A stretch of DNA of 64,000 bases, from positions 1 to 64,000 of the forward strand of contig PXRM01000003.1 in NCBI GenBank assembly GCA_003020985.1. The letters run 5' to 3'. The notes beneath the pieces are model-generated. The model was not told where the DNA came from. It saw only the letters and a program-made list of their open reading frames with translations, and made no database searches. The translations under genes and the position numbers were made by a program. Source of the DNA: Halobacteriales archaeon QS_4_70_19 (lineage in GTDB: Archaea > Halobacteriota > Halobacteria > Halobacteriales > Haloarculaceae). The number at the start of each line of letters is the position of its first letter. Position 1 is the first letter of the stretch. Positions 8,279-16,877 of the stretch are shown piece after piece.

Positions 8279-9058
8279 TCAGTCGCCCCCGTCCCCGATA
8301 ACGTCCCCGAACTCGTACCAGCCGGCCGGCCGGTCGGTCAGCCACTCGACGGCGTCGACGGCACCGGCGGCGAACACCCCCCGGGACTCAGCGCGATGGG
8401 TGAGCGTCACCACCTCGTCGTTGCCGGCGAACAGGACCTCGTGCTCCCCGCGCACGTTGCCCCCGCGACGGACGTGGACGCCCACCTGTCCGGGCTCGCG
8501 CGGGTCCTCGCCCTCGCGGCCGTAGGTCCGGTCGAGCGCGTCGTCGCGGGCTCCGTCGAGTGCGTCGAGCAGCGTGGTCGCGGTGCCGCTGGGCGCGTCG
8601 CGCTTGCCGTCGTGGTGGGTCTCCGTGAGTTCGACGTCGTAGCCCGGGAGCGCGGTCGCGGCCTCGCGGACGACGTTCAGGAGCGCCTGCACGCCGCGGG
8701 CGAAGTTCGAGGCCTTGAGGACGGGAACCGACTCGGCCGCGTCCTCCAGGGCGGCCCGCTCGTTGCCGTCGAAGCCGGTCGTCCCGACGACGGCCGGCAC
8801 CCCCGCCTCGGCGGCCTGCCCGACGTAGTCGACGCTCGCGACGGGGACGGTGAAGTCGACGAGGACCGTGTCGTCGCCCGCCTCGCCGCCATCCTCGGCC
8901 AGCAGCGCCGGCAGGTCCGCCGCCGGGTAGAGGTCGACGCCAGCCACGCTGCCGGCGGGCTCTCGCGACACTGGAATCAGGTCGTGGCCCCGGTCGTGGA
9001 CCTCCCGGGCGACCTCGCCGCCGGTCCGCCCGGTCGCGCCGGTGACGACGACCCTCAT
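8279..9058 (-). CDS. dapB: 4-hydroxy-tetrahydrodipicolinate reductase
   Basis: DapB reduces hydroxy-tetrahydrodipicolinate with NAD(P)H. The 259-residue protein has an N-terminal Rossmann motif (VVVTGATGRTGGEVAREV) and a nucleotide-contacting loop (VLVDFTVPVAS). The family active-site motif ELTETHHDGKRDAPSGTA contains the paired histidines and the Lys. Its ATG overlaps the dapA stop (ATGA, four bases), so translation is probably coupled. Confidence 0.96.
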   Translation of the reverse strand: MRVVVTGATGRTGGEVAREVHDRGHDLIPVSREPAGSVAGVDLYPAADLPALLAEDGGEAGDDTVLVDFTVPVASVDYVGQAAEAGVPAVVGTTGFDGNERAALEDAAESVPVLKASNFARGVQALLNVVREAATALPGYDVELTETHHDGKRDAPSGTATTLLDALDGARDDALDRTYGREGEDPREPGQVGVHVRRGGNVRGEHEVLFAGNDEVVTLTHRAESRGVFAAGAVDAVEWLTDRPAGWYEFGDVIGDGGD

Positions 9059-9954
9059 GCTTCGGCGTCCACGGGTTCGAGCGCCGCTAGCACCTCGCGG
9101 AGGTGATTACGGTTCTGCTCGTCGAGGTACGACAGCGGCGAGCGCATCGTCCGCGGGGGGTGGCCCCGCATCGCCATGGCCTCCTTGACTGGGATGGGGT
9201 TGGTCTCGACGAACAGCGCACGGAACAGCGGCCCCAGTTCGTAGTGGCGTTCGCGGGCGCGGTCCATCTCGTCGGCGAGCGCGGCGTGGACCATCTCCAC
9301 GGTCCGCCCGGGTTCGACGTTCGCGGCGACGGAGATGCAGCCGGTGCCGCCGGTCGCGACGACGGGCAGGGTCATCCCGTCGTCGCCCGAGAGGACCGTA
9401 AACGTCTCATTTCGGGTGCGCTCGATGACCTCACAGATGCGACCCATGTCGCCGCTGGCGGCCTTGTAGCCGACGACGTTCTCGTGGCTGGCGAGGTTGA
9501 CGGCCGTCCGGACCGCGATGTTGCGCCCGGTCCGTCCGGGAACGTTGTAGATGATCTGCGGGAGGTCCACCTCGTCGGCGACTGTCCGGAAGTGGTTCTC
9601 CATCCCGTCGGGCTCGGGGATGTTGTAGTACGGCGAGATGAGGAGGAGCGCGTCGGCGCCGGCGGCCTCGGCGCGCCGGGAGAGCTCGAGCGCCTCGCGG
9701 GTGTTGTTCGAGCCGCTGCCAGCGATGACGGGCACGTCCTCGACGGCCTCGACGACGGCCTCGACGACCTCGATGTGCTCGTCGTGGGTCATCGTCGCGG
9801 ACTCGCCGGTCGTCCCGACGGGGACCACGCCGTCGACGCCGGCCCGTTCGAGGCGGCGGGCGTTGTCCTGCAGCGTCTCGAAGTCGATGCTCTCGTCCTC
9901 GTGGAACGGCGTGGTCATCGCGGGGAACACGCCGTCGAACGTGTCGTGTGTCAT
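9055..9954 (-). CDS. dapA: 4-hydroxy-tetrahydrodipicolinate synthase
   Basis: DapA condenses pyruvate with aspartate semialdehyde, the committed step of lysine synthesis. The 299-residue TIM barrel contains GTTGESATM (carboxylate site), the catalytic Tyr136 in YNVPGRTG and the Schiff-base Lys164 in GYKAASGDM. I chose the ATG at 9954 (MTHDTFDGVFPAMTTPF) because the family starts there; the longer open frame upstream is Arg/Pro-rich and not conserved-looking. It is the first gene of the dapABD-lysA-dapFE operon. The aspartate kinase, semialdehyde dehydrogenase and the DapC aminotransferase must lie elsewhere. Confidence 0.96.
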   Translation of the reverse strand: MTHDTFDGVFPAMTTPFHEDESIDFETLQDNARRLERAGVDGVVPVGTTGESATMTHDEHIEVVEAVVEAVEDVPVIAGSGSNNTREALELSRRAEAAGADALLLISPYYNIPEPDGMENHFRTVADEVDLPQIIYNVPGRTGRNIAVRTAVNLASHENVVGYKAASGDMGRICEVIERTRNETFTVLSGDDGMTLPVVATGGTGCISVAANVEPGRTVEMVHAALADEMDRARERHYELGPLFRALFVETNPIPVKEAMAMRGHPPRTMRSPLSYLDEQNRNHLREVLAALEPVDAEA

Positions 9955-10429
9955 GGTGTATGTCTCGGTGGCCGCGACCGGACTGCCGGCGTGCCGACCG
10001 GGCCGCGACCGTTCGTGCGGAGCGAATCGGGACGCTCCGCAAAGTACGTTGGTAGTTCGTGCGACCGGAACCGGCCCGGGACGGGGTGCCACACCGCCAC
10101 GAGCCACTACGGGCGCTCGCGCTTGCGCTTCCCGGTCGCCGAGAAGTGACGGGCGGACGCGCCGCTCGGGGCCGTCGGGCGGCACCGGGCGGACGCGCGC
10201 CGTCGCATGCGTGAACCCTCTGGTGCCGAGAACTTAGCCGTTACGTCACGCGTCCGCCGCTCGTACGAGGGGAGGCGGCTCGGCGCGGGAGTACTGACAC
10301 CACCCCGCCTGCGAGCACAGGCGCGCGAGCGCGAGGTGGTCGATCTCCGGCCCGACCGCCGGGGACGCGTCGCAGTCGGCCGCCTCGGCGAGGTCGTCGA
10401 CGGCCGCCACGGACGGCCGGCGGGCGGTC
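9955..10429. other. Gene-free region upstream of dapA
   Basis: No supported gene is found. The dapA promoter should lie in 9980-10060; the minus-strand sequence near 10040-10050 (TACTTTGCG) is a weak TATA candidate, which would give a leader of some 60 bases. Open frames here are Arg/Gly/Pro-rich and look non-coding. The right part runs into the permease remnant. Confidence 0.4.
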
Positions 10430-10627
10430 GCCGCCGCCGTCCTGCTCAACCCGGTGGACTGCTTCCGCGTGCTAGCGCTCTCGCAGGTCGACGTGGCCGC
10501 GGGCGGCTTCGGGAGCGTGCCGGCGGCGGCCGGGCTCTCGATGCCGGTCGTCGCCGCCGCGCTCGCCGCCTGGGTCGTCGTCCCGATCGCCGTCGCCGCC
10601 CGGCTGCTCGGGCGGCGCCGGGTCTGA
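10430..10627 (+). pseudogene. Remnant of an ABC-2/NosY-type permease (C-terminus only)
   Basis: The frame ending at the TGA at 10625-10627 reads AVLLNPVDCFRVLALSQVD, then about 20 hydrophobic residues (MPVVAAALAAWVVVPIAVAA) and RLLGRRRV. This matches the end of NosY-like ABC-2 permeases, where an LNPxDxxRxL loop precedes the last TM helix. No start codon or upstream permease sequence is present in any frame: the frame is closed by a stop at about 10297, and the stretch before 10430 is not permease-like. I read it as a 5'-truncated, dead gene fragment. Confidence 0.6.
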
Positions 10628-10691
10628 GCGACGAGCGATCCACCGCCGCGTCCGGCGAAACCCACATGCCGGCGCGCCGTGTCCGGCCGGT

Positions 10692-11678
10692 ATGACCGAC
10701 GCCGACGCGCTCGTCATCGGTGGCTCCCGCTTCATCGGCCGCCACACCGTCGAGGCGCTCTACGACGCGGGCTACGACGTGACCACGTTCAACCGCGGCA
10801 CCCACGAGGACCCGTTCGGGCCAGAGGTCGACCGCGTGGAGGGCGACCGCCGCGAGGACGGCGACCTCGAACGCGCGGCCATCGAGGTCGACCCGGACGT
10901 GGTCGTCGACTGCGTCGCCTACTACCCGCGGGACGTGCGCGTCGCCTGCGAGATCTTCGCCGAGGTCGACGCTTACGTGTTCATCTCCTCGGGTGCGGCG
11001 TACGGCGCCGAGCGTACGCCCAAACGCGAGGGCGAGACGGAACTCCACGACTGCACTCGGGCGCAGGCGAAGGACGACTCCTGGGAGACCTACGGCAACC
11101 GGAAGGCCGCGGGCGACCGGCAGGTCTTCCGGGCGGCCGAGGACGGCGTCAACGCGATGAGCCTCCGCCCGCCCGTCGTCTACGGCCCGCACGACTACAC
11201 GGAACGGTTCGACTACTGGGTCGACCGCATCGACGGGTACGACCGCGTCCTCCTGCCGGGCGACGGGACGAACCTGCGCCACCTCGTCTACGTCGCCGAC
11301 GTGGCCGACGCCGTCGTCACCCTCGTCGAGCGGGGCGAGCCGGGCGAGGCGTACAACTGCGGCGACGACCACCTCCCCACGTTGGGCGAGTGGGTCGACC
11401 TCGTCGCCGACGCCTGCGACAGCCACCCCGAGGTGGTGCCCGCGGGCGCACGCGAACTCGAGGCCGGCGACCTCGACCACGACGACTTCCCGCTCTACCG
11501 CTCGTACCCGCACGTCCTGGACACGACGAAACTGCGGACGCTGGGCTGGCGCTCGACCCCGCACGAGGAGGCAGTCGCCGAGACCGTCGAGCACGTCCGC
11601 GAGCGGGGGCACGAGGGCGAGCGCGGCCCCGAGCGCGCCGCCGAGGAGCGAGTACTGGACATCCTGGAGACGATGTAA
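10692..11678 (+). CDS. NAD-dependent epimerase/dehydratase (extended SDR)
   Basis: The 328-residue protein has a Rossmann N-terminus (ALVIGGSRFIGRHTVEAL), the SDR Ser region ISSGAAYG, and a YxxxK pair in ETYGNRKAAGD. LRPPVVYGPHDYTERF and the RHLVYVADVADAVV segment are typical of nucleotide-sugar epimerases and atypical SDRs. The C-terminal 40 residues are a charged Glu/Arg helix. The substrate is unknown: the flanking genes (permease remnant, secreted hydrolase) give no pathway. The ATG at 10692 directly precedes the Rossmann strand. Confidence 0.88.
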   Translation: MTDADALVIGGSRFIGRHTVEALYDAGYDVTTFNRGTHEDPFGPEVDRVEGDRREDGDLERAAIEVDPDVVVDCVAYYPRDVRVACEIFAEVDAYVFISSGAAYGAERTPKREGETELHDCTRAQAKDDSWETYGNRKAAGDRQVFRAAEDGVNAMSLRPPVVYGPHDYTERFDYWVDRIDGYDRVLLPGDGTNLRHLVYVADVADAVVTLVERGEPGEAYNCGDDHLPTLGEWVDLVADACDSHPEVVPAGARELEAGDLDHDDFPLYRSYPHVLDTTKLRTLGWRSTPHEEAVAETVEHVRERGHEGERGPERAAEERVLDILETM

Positions 11679-11848
11679 ACCGCCGACCGTGTCCGCCGCC
11701 AGGTTCCGAAGATATCGCTCCGGTAGTGGACGTACTCTCGAGATTGGTGGGTAATCTCGGCCTCCGGTACTGAACAATCAATCAGTTCCGCGTTCTACCC
11801 CCGATAAGATAACGCCGTTAAGAACAACCCGGTCATCCCGGAGCTACT

Positions 11849-11856
11849 GTTAACGG
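11849..11856 (+). promoter_or_regulatory. TATA-like box of the CocE-type hydrolase
   Basis: TGTTAACG lies about 27 bases before the ATG at 11879, which fits a leaderless transcript. A second AT-rich stretch (CCGTTAAGAAC) lies about 30 bases further upstream. Confidence 0.45.
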
Positions 11857-11878
11857 AATCCGCCGACCCCTAGCGACC

Positions 11879-13558
11879 ATGTCACACGACACCGGTGGAG
11901 CGACACGGCGGACCGTGCTGCGCGGCCTCGTGGGCGCCGCGTTCGCGAGCGGGATGGCCGACGCCGCGGCGGCGCAGGCCGACGACGCGAACTACGAGAC
12001 GGAGGACCTCCGTATCGAGTCCTGGGACGGCGTCGAACTGGCGTGCACGCTGTTCACGCCCACGGACGCGGCGCCGGGGTCGGCCCCGTACCCGTCGATG
12101 CTGATGACCCACGGCTGGGGCGGGGACCGCTCGGAGGCGATGGGGCCGGAGCTGTTCGCCAGCGAGGGGTACGTGGTGCTGACCTACGACTCGCGCGGGT
12201 TCGGCGAGTCCGGTGGCGAGGCCGGCAGCGACGGCCCGAACGAGGTCAAGGACGCGAAGCGGCTCGTCACCTGGCTCGGGAACCGCGACGAGGTCCGGAC
12301 GGACCGGCCGGTCGACGGCCGGCCGAACCCGCGCGTGGGGATGATCGGGCCCTCGTACGCCGGCGGCATCCAGCTGAACACCGCCGCCCGTGACGACCGG
12401 CTGGACGCCATCGTCCCGGTCATCCCGTGGTACGACCTGAAGTTCTCGCTGGAGCCCAACGGCGTGGTCAAGCGCGGCTGGGGGTCGCTCCTGTACGCCG
12501 TCGGCGTCACCGGCTCACGGGGGGTGACCTCCGGCGACGGCCAGCCGAACGAGCGCGACCTCGAGTCCGGCCTCGACGCGAACATCCACCAGGCGTTCGC
12601 GGAGGGGACCGCGCTGAACGGGTTCTCCGACGACTCCGACGCGTTCTACCGGGCCCGTTCGCCGGGCTACAAGATGGACGCCATCGCGGCCTCGGACACG
12701 CCCACGCTCACCATCGAGGGGTGGCCGGACACGCTGTTCATCCCCAACGAGGGGATCTGGATCCACCGGGACCTCTGCGAGCGCGACGTGGACTCGCGGC
12801 TGCTGCTCTACGACTCCGGGCACGTCCTCGAACTCGTCACCGATCCCGACAGCGAGTACCTCCAGCAGCAGTTCCAGGCCGCGCTCGACCGCGGGTTCTC
12901 GTTCATCGAGGAGCACGTCCGGCGGTCGGCGCCGAACCGGCCGACCGTCGGGCCGACGCGGCGCCAGCGCGTGGAGTGGTGGGAGGACCAGACGGAGTCG
13001 TGGCGGCTCGCCGAGACCATCCCGCCGCAGGCAGCCGAGCCGGAGTCGTTCCGGCTGGGCGAGACCCCCGGTGCCGGCGACCAGTCCGTGGTCCTCAACA
13101 GCGCCGCCCCCACCTCGACGAGCCAGCTGTTCCCCCGCGACGAGGACGCGGCCCCCGGCGCCACGGCCGCGCAGTTCGACTTCCCCGTCGAGGAGCCGTT
13201 CGAGGTGGCGGGGACGCCCACCATCGATGCGACGGTGCGGCCGCTCGGGGCGGCGAGCCACCTGTTCGTGAAGTGCTCGCTCGTCCGCGACGGCGAGGCC
13301 GAACTCATCGACAACCAGGCGATGCCGTTCCGGGTCGAGCGCGACCGCGACGCCCCGGGCGAGGCCATCACGGTCTCGGGGGAACTCGTCGCCTTCCAGC
13401 GCTACTTCCAGCCCGGCGACGTCCTGCGCGTGACTGTCGCCAGCACGGACGCGATGTTCAACGAGGCACGCTCCTCGGCCGGGTTCGTCATCCGGCACAG
13501 CGACGACGCGCCGGCGACGGTGACGTTCCCCGTCGTCCGCGGGAGCACGCCCGACTGA
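11879..13558 (+). CDS. Tat-exported CocE/NonD (S15-type) hydrolase
   Basis: The 559-residue protein starts with a Tat signal (TRRTVLRGLVGAAFASGMAD, cleavage probably after ADAAAAQ), so it acts outside the membrane. The alpha/beta-hydrolase core has an oxyanion motif (MTHGWGGDRSE), SRGFGESGG and the nucleophile Ser159 in MIGPSYAGG. From about residue 370 a C-terminal jelly-roll domain follows, as in Xaa-Pro dipeptidyl peptidases and cocaine esterase-like enzymes. Family members hydrolyse acyl or prolyl bonds; the substrate cannot be told. A second, larger relative is at 58156-60348. Confidence 0.9.
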   Translation: MSHDTGGATRRTVLRGLVGAAFASGMADAAAAQADDANYETEDLRIESWDGVELACTLFTPTDAAPGSAPYPSMLMTHGWGGDRSEAMGPELFASEGYVVLTYDSRGFGESGGEAGSDGPNEVKDAKRLVTWLGNRDEVRTDRPVDGRPNPRVGMIGPSYAGGIQLNTAARDDRLDAIVPVIPWYDLKFSLEPNGVVKRGWGSLLYAVGVTGSRGVTSGDGQPNERDLESGLDANIHQAFAEGTALNGFSDDSDAFYRARSPGYKMDAIAASDTPTLTIEGWPDTLFIPNEGIWIHRDLCERDVDSRLLLYDSGHVLELVTDPDSEYLQQQFQAALDRGFSFIEEHVRRSAPNRPTVGPTRRQRVEWWEDQTESWRLAETIPPQAAEPESFRLGETPGAGDQSVVLNSAAPTSTSQLFPRDEDAAPGATAAQFDFPVEEPFEVAGTPTIDATVRPLGAASHLFVKCSLVRDGEAELIDNQAMPFRVERDRDAPGEAITVSGELVAFQRYFQPGDVLRVTVASTDAMFNEARSSAGFVIRHSDDAPATVTFPVVRGSTPD

Positions 13559-13626
13559 CGGGTAGCGGAACTCGCGGCCCGTAGGGGCCGCGGGGTTCGG
13601 GCCTCGATGTCGAACGTCCCTCGTGG

Positions 13627-14634
13627 TCAGGCCTCGATGTCGAACGTCCGCCGGAGGTTGTCGCAGACGTGGTCGACGGCCTCGTGGGCCCGTTCCAGTT
13701 CGACCGGTACGTCGAGCATCGAGAAGAAGCCGTGGATGACGTCGTCGTAGTTGCGGTGCTCCACCTCGACACCCGCCTCCTCGAGCGCCTCGGCATAGGC
13801 GATGCCCTCGTCCCGGAGCGGGTCGAAGCCCGCCGTCAGAACGGTCGCGGGCGGCAGGTCGTGGAGGTCGCCCTCCAGCGGGAACGCGTAGGGGTTCTTC
13901 CGGTGGAGGTCGCTCCCGAAGTAGCACTCGAAGAACCAGTGCATGTCCTCCTCGACGAGGAAGTAGCCCTCCTTGTTCTGCTCCCAGGAGGGCCGGTCCT
14001 GCCGGGCGTCGACGGCCGGGTAGACGAGCACCTGCCGGTCGATGTCGGGCGTGTGCATGACGGGGTCGTCGGGCGCGGCGTCGTCCTGCCGTCGGTCGCG
14101 GGCGATCTGGCAGACGACCGCCGAGAGGTTGCCGCCGGCGCTGTCGCCCATCACGACCAGCCGGCCGTCGCCGGCGAACTCGTCGGGGTTGGCGTCGACG
14201 TGGCCGGCGACCGCGTAGGCGTCCTCGGCGGCCGCGGGGAACGGCTCCTCCGGCGCGAGGCGGTAGTCGACGGAGACGACGTTCACCCCGGCCCGGTCGC
14301 AGACGTGCCGACAGACCACGTCGTGGCTGCCGATGCCGCCGATGACGAAGCCGCCGCCGTGGTAGTAGACTACCGTCGGCGCCGTCTCGTCGGCCCCGCC
14401 GGGTCGGTAGTGCCGGACCGGCACGGGGTCGCGCTGCTCGCCCTCCTGTGGCTGGTAGCCCGGGACCGTCGTGTCGTGGATGCGCCCCACCTCCGGCTCG
14501 TCGACGTCGGCGCTGAACTGCTCGAACAGGTCGCGGGCCCCCCGCGCCCCGTACTGGTTGAGCGGGAGCGCCTCCAGGGCGGTCAGCTGTTCGAGAACGG
14601 GTTCGACCTCGGGATGCAGTTCGTCGGCTCGCAT
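13627..14634 (-). CDS. Alpha/beta hydrolase of the HSL esterase family
   Basis: This 335-residue cytoplasmic esterase/lipase carries the hormone-sensitive-lipase motif YYHGGGFVIGG as the oxyanion hole and the nucleophile Ser in VMGDSAGGN. An Asp in the AGFDPLRDEG segment and a His in DDVIHGFF complete the triad. I chose the ATG at 14634 (MRADELHPEVEPVLEQ), since the sequence upstream in the same frame is Arg-rich non-coding. It is convergent with the CocE-type gene, with only 68 bases between the stops. It probably hydrolyses short-chain esters; the natural substrate is unknown. Confidence 0.9.
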   Translation of the reverse strand: MRADELHPEVEPVLEQLTALEALPLNQYGARGARDLFEQFSADVDEPEVGRIHDTTVPGYQPQEGEQRDPVPVRHYRPGGADETAPTVVYYHGGGFVIGGIGSHDVVCRHVCDRAGVNVVSVDYRLAPEEPFPAAAEDAYAVAGHVDANPDEFAGDGRLVVMGDSAGGNLSAVVCQIARDRRQDDAAPDDPVMHTPDIDRQVLVYPAVDARQDRPSWEQNKEGYFLVEEDMHWFFECYFGSDLHRKNPYAFPLEGDLHDLPPATVLTAGFDPLRDEGIAYAEALEEAGVEVEHRNYDDVIHGFFSMLDVPVELERAHEAVDHVCDNLRRTFDIEA

Positions 14635-14903
14635 ACCACGGCCTCTCGCCCCGGTCGGATAAACACGGTGCGAGCCATCCGGGGGGCGTTTAATCCGGAC
14701 CGGGCGGTCCCCGCGACCGGCGACCTGCCCCCGTCTCAGTCGCGCCTCGCGTCCACGCCGTACACCTCGGTCCCGGGGTGGAACGAGGACCACGCGTGCC
14801 AGAACAGCGGCGCTAGGTCGTTCGCCCGGTCGAGGCGACGGCCGGGGGGACCGGGCCCCGCCGCCACAAGGCACATGGGTGGACCGGCCGAAGGCGCGCG
14901 GCG

Positions 14904-16205
14904 ATGCCACCTACCGTCGCCGTCGCACACTATCCGGAGGGCGCGGGGCACGCGACACGGATGCTGGCGATCGCCGACGCCGTCGAGGACGCGGGCGGGC
15001 GCGTCCGGATGGCCGGCGGCGGCGCCGGCGCCGAGTTCGTGGGGCTCAACGGCTACGACGCGTTCGAGCCGACGGTCGTCGACTTCATCGACACCTATCA
15101 GGGGACGGCTCCGTGGTCGGCCCTGACCGGGAGCCTCCCCAGGAGCCTCCGGCGGGTCGCGGACTACCGGGCCTGGCTCGACGCGACCGAACCCGACGCG
15201 CTCGTCACGGACGACATGTTCGCGGCGATGGCGGCCACCCGCGCCGACGTGCCGCTGTACGTCCTGAAACACGACATACCGGGACTGTACGACGACCGGG
15301 TCGAGCGCGCGGGTGCCGGCTTCCACACCCTGTTCCAGCTCTCGGCGGCCCGGGAGTTCTTCTACCCGGTCGTCTGGCCCGCCTCGGACGCCGACCCGGC
15401 CGAGGCGACCCGAATCCCGCCGGTGGCGCTGGGCGGCACGCCGCCGGTCCGCGACGGGGCGGACGTGGTGGTCGTCCCGAGCCACTACTCCTCGCTCTCG
15501 CGGCTGGCCGACCAGTTGCGGCGGCAGGGGTACGACGTGCTCGACGTGGCCGACGACGGCTGGGAGGCGGTCCCGTCGCTGCTGCCCTACATCCGCGGCG
15601 CCGACGTGGTCGTCTGCTCGGGCTACTCGACTATCATGGACGCCGCCGTCGCGGGGACCCCCTGCGTGGTCCACCCGGCCACCGACGAGCAGCGCGCGGT
15701 CGCGGACTGGCTCGAACGGTTCGACGTATCCGGGTTCACCGTGGCCGAGGAGCCGCTGGACGTCCTCGAGGCCGCCGTCGACCCGCCCGAGCCCCCGGCG
15801 TTCGACAACGGCGTCGACTACATCGCCCGGTCCGTGATGACCGACCTCACCGACCCGGACCCGTACGCCACGTCCGAGGACCCGCCCGCCGGGACCGACG
15901 ACCCCGGTGTGACGGCTGGCGCGCGGTTCCGCTCGCTCGCGGCGGTTCCCACCCTGGCGGCCGTCTGCCTGACCACGGTCGGTACCGCCGTCGCGCCCTC
16001 GCGGCTGAGCCGCCGCGCCGCGAGCACGACCCGCCGCTTCAGGTCGACCTGCCTGACCGGCACCCGCCGTGCCGCCAGCGCCCTCCGAACCGCCTGGCGT
16101 CGAGCCGCCGATGCCACCCGGGCGGCCGCGCCCCGCGCCCGTGACGCCCTCTCCGGGAGCGCCGACGCCGTCCGCACCGCCGGCGCCGGACTGGTCGGCC
16201 GGTGA
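14904..16205 (+). CDS. GT28/MurG-like glycosyltransferase with basic C-terminal tail
   Basis: The 433-residue protein starts VAVAHYPEGAGHATRMLAIA, the GT-B N-terminal glycine-rich loop seen in MurG/UGT-like and MJ1255-type proteins. The donor-site region YIRGADVVVCSGYSTIMDAA then VAGTPCVVHPATDEQ is conserved. Residues about 330-433 are unusual: Arg/Ala/Thr-rich, with repeated SRRAAS, RRFRS and TRRAASA units that would form basic amphipathic helices, perhaps a membrane or nucleic-acid contact. That tail is foreign to the usual fold. Donor and acceptor sugars are unknown. Confidence 0.78.
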   Translation: MPPTVAVAHYPEGAGHATRMLAIADAVEDAGGRVRMAGGGAGAEFVGLNGYDAFEPTVVDFIDTYQGTAPWSALTGSLPRSLRRVADYRAWLDATEPDALVTDDMFAAMAATRADVPLYVLKHDIPGLYDDRVERAGAGFHTLFQLSAAREFFYPVVWPASDADPAEATRIPPVALGGTPPVRDGADVVVVPSHYSSLSRLADQLRRQGYDVLDVADDGWEAVPSLLPYIRGADVVVCSGYSTIMDAAVAGTPCVVHPATDEQRAVADWLERFDVSGFTVAEEPLDVLEAAVDPPEPPAFDNGVDYIARSVMTDLTDPDPYATSEDPPAGTDDPGVTAGARFRSLAAVPTLAAVCLTTVGTAVAPSRLSRRAASTTRRFRSTCLTGTRRAASALRTAWRRAADATRAAAPRARDALSGSADAVRTAGAGLVGR

Positions 16206-16360
16206 GAAACAGCGTAGCTATCCTGTCAAATCGGCAAATAATACGGGATAAAGAGGAATTTCCTGGACGAAGGGTAGATAAATCAGTAATACGGCGTATC
16301 GCGCGAGCGAAACGAGCGCGGTTTCACCGCTCGGAGACCCGTAGGGCCGGAGAGCGGCGT
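16206..16360. other. Intergenic stretch
   Basis: No gene is seen. An AT-rich part (16220-16300, AAATAATACGGGATAAAGAG) is followed by palindromic GCGCGAGCGAAACGAGCGCG near 16300-16319. It lies between a plus-strand gene end and the family A repeat that trails a minus-strand gene remnant. Confidence 0.4.
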
Positions 16361-16490
16361 TTTTTCTGAACGCTTTCTGCGCAGGTGGTTTATGGGCTCC
16401 ACCGACGAACGGACAGCTGGCCGGCGGAGCCGGCCAGCCGGTTCCCGCAGGCGGGCGGCTCACCGCCGGCCGAGGAAACCCGCAGCGTAA
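16361..16490 (-). repeat. Dispersed hairpin repeat, family A copy 2
   Basis: On the minus strand this begins eight bases after the stop codon of the NmrA-type remnant. It shows a GGGTTTCCTCG start, a variable hairpin (GGCGGTGAGCCGCC), the conserved hairpin GGCTGGCCGGCTCCGCCGGCC, then a degraded second hairpin (GTTCGTCGGTGGAGCC). It ends in a CGTTCAGAA tail. The order and much of the sequence match copies 1 and 3. The second hairpin has lost its perfect pairing here. Confidence 0.7.
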
Positions 16491-16497
16491 AAAAGCT

Positions 16498-16749
16498 CTA
16501 TCGGAACGCCTTCACCCGCCCCGGCACGGGCGCCATCCCGTCCTCGTCCGCCCAGCCGTGGTCGCGGAGAGACTCCTCCAGGCCGGTGAACTCGAAGCCG
16601 AACGTCTCCTCCAGCGCCCGTGCGGCGTCGCTGGATGGGTCGCGGGTGAGACCGCGGACGTTGAACGATCCGTCTACGAGCAGGTGATCGACGACGGCTC
16701 CGCCCCGGTTGCCCGTCGCGCCGGTGGCGAGAACGCGTGTGTCTGCCAT
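16498..16749 (-). pseudogene. NmrA/SDR-type NAD(P)-binding gene with internal deletion
   Basis: Only 83 residues remain of a family normally near 280-300. Residues 1-45 are a standard NmrA N-terminus (RVLATGATGNRGGAVVDHLL, then VRGLTRDPSSDAARAL). Residues about 46-70 (FGFEFTGLEESLRDHGW) look like the extreme C-terminus of the same family. All of the central substrate domain is missing, yet the frame is intact, which points to an in-frame internal deletion, perhaps between two ALEE-coding sites. The product would be half a Rossmann fold and is unlikely to be active. Confidence 0.65.
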
Positions 16750-16877
16750 CGACTCCGGATACGGCCGCCTCCGGGATGACCGTTCGGCGACGCCGACCGC
16801 ACCGGGTGCGATGAGACGATACGTGCCGGTGCGGGACGCACCGGTAGCTTCGTGAGGGCGACCGCCGACGGGCCGAC

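Noticed and set aside
10246-10665. 139-codon minus-strand frame between dapA and the epimerase
   Set aside because: It is the mirror of the permease remnant. Thr/Ala/Ser-rich composition and no motif.
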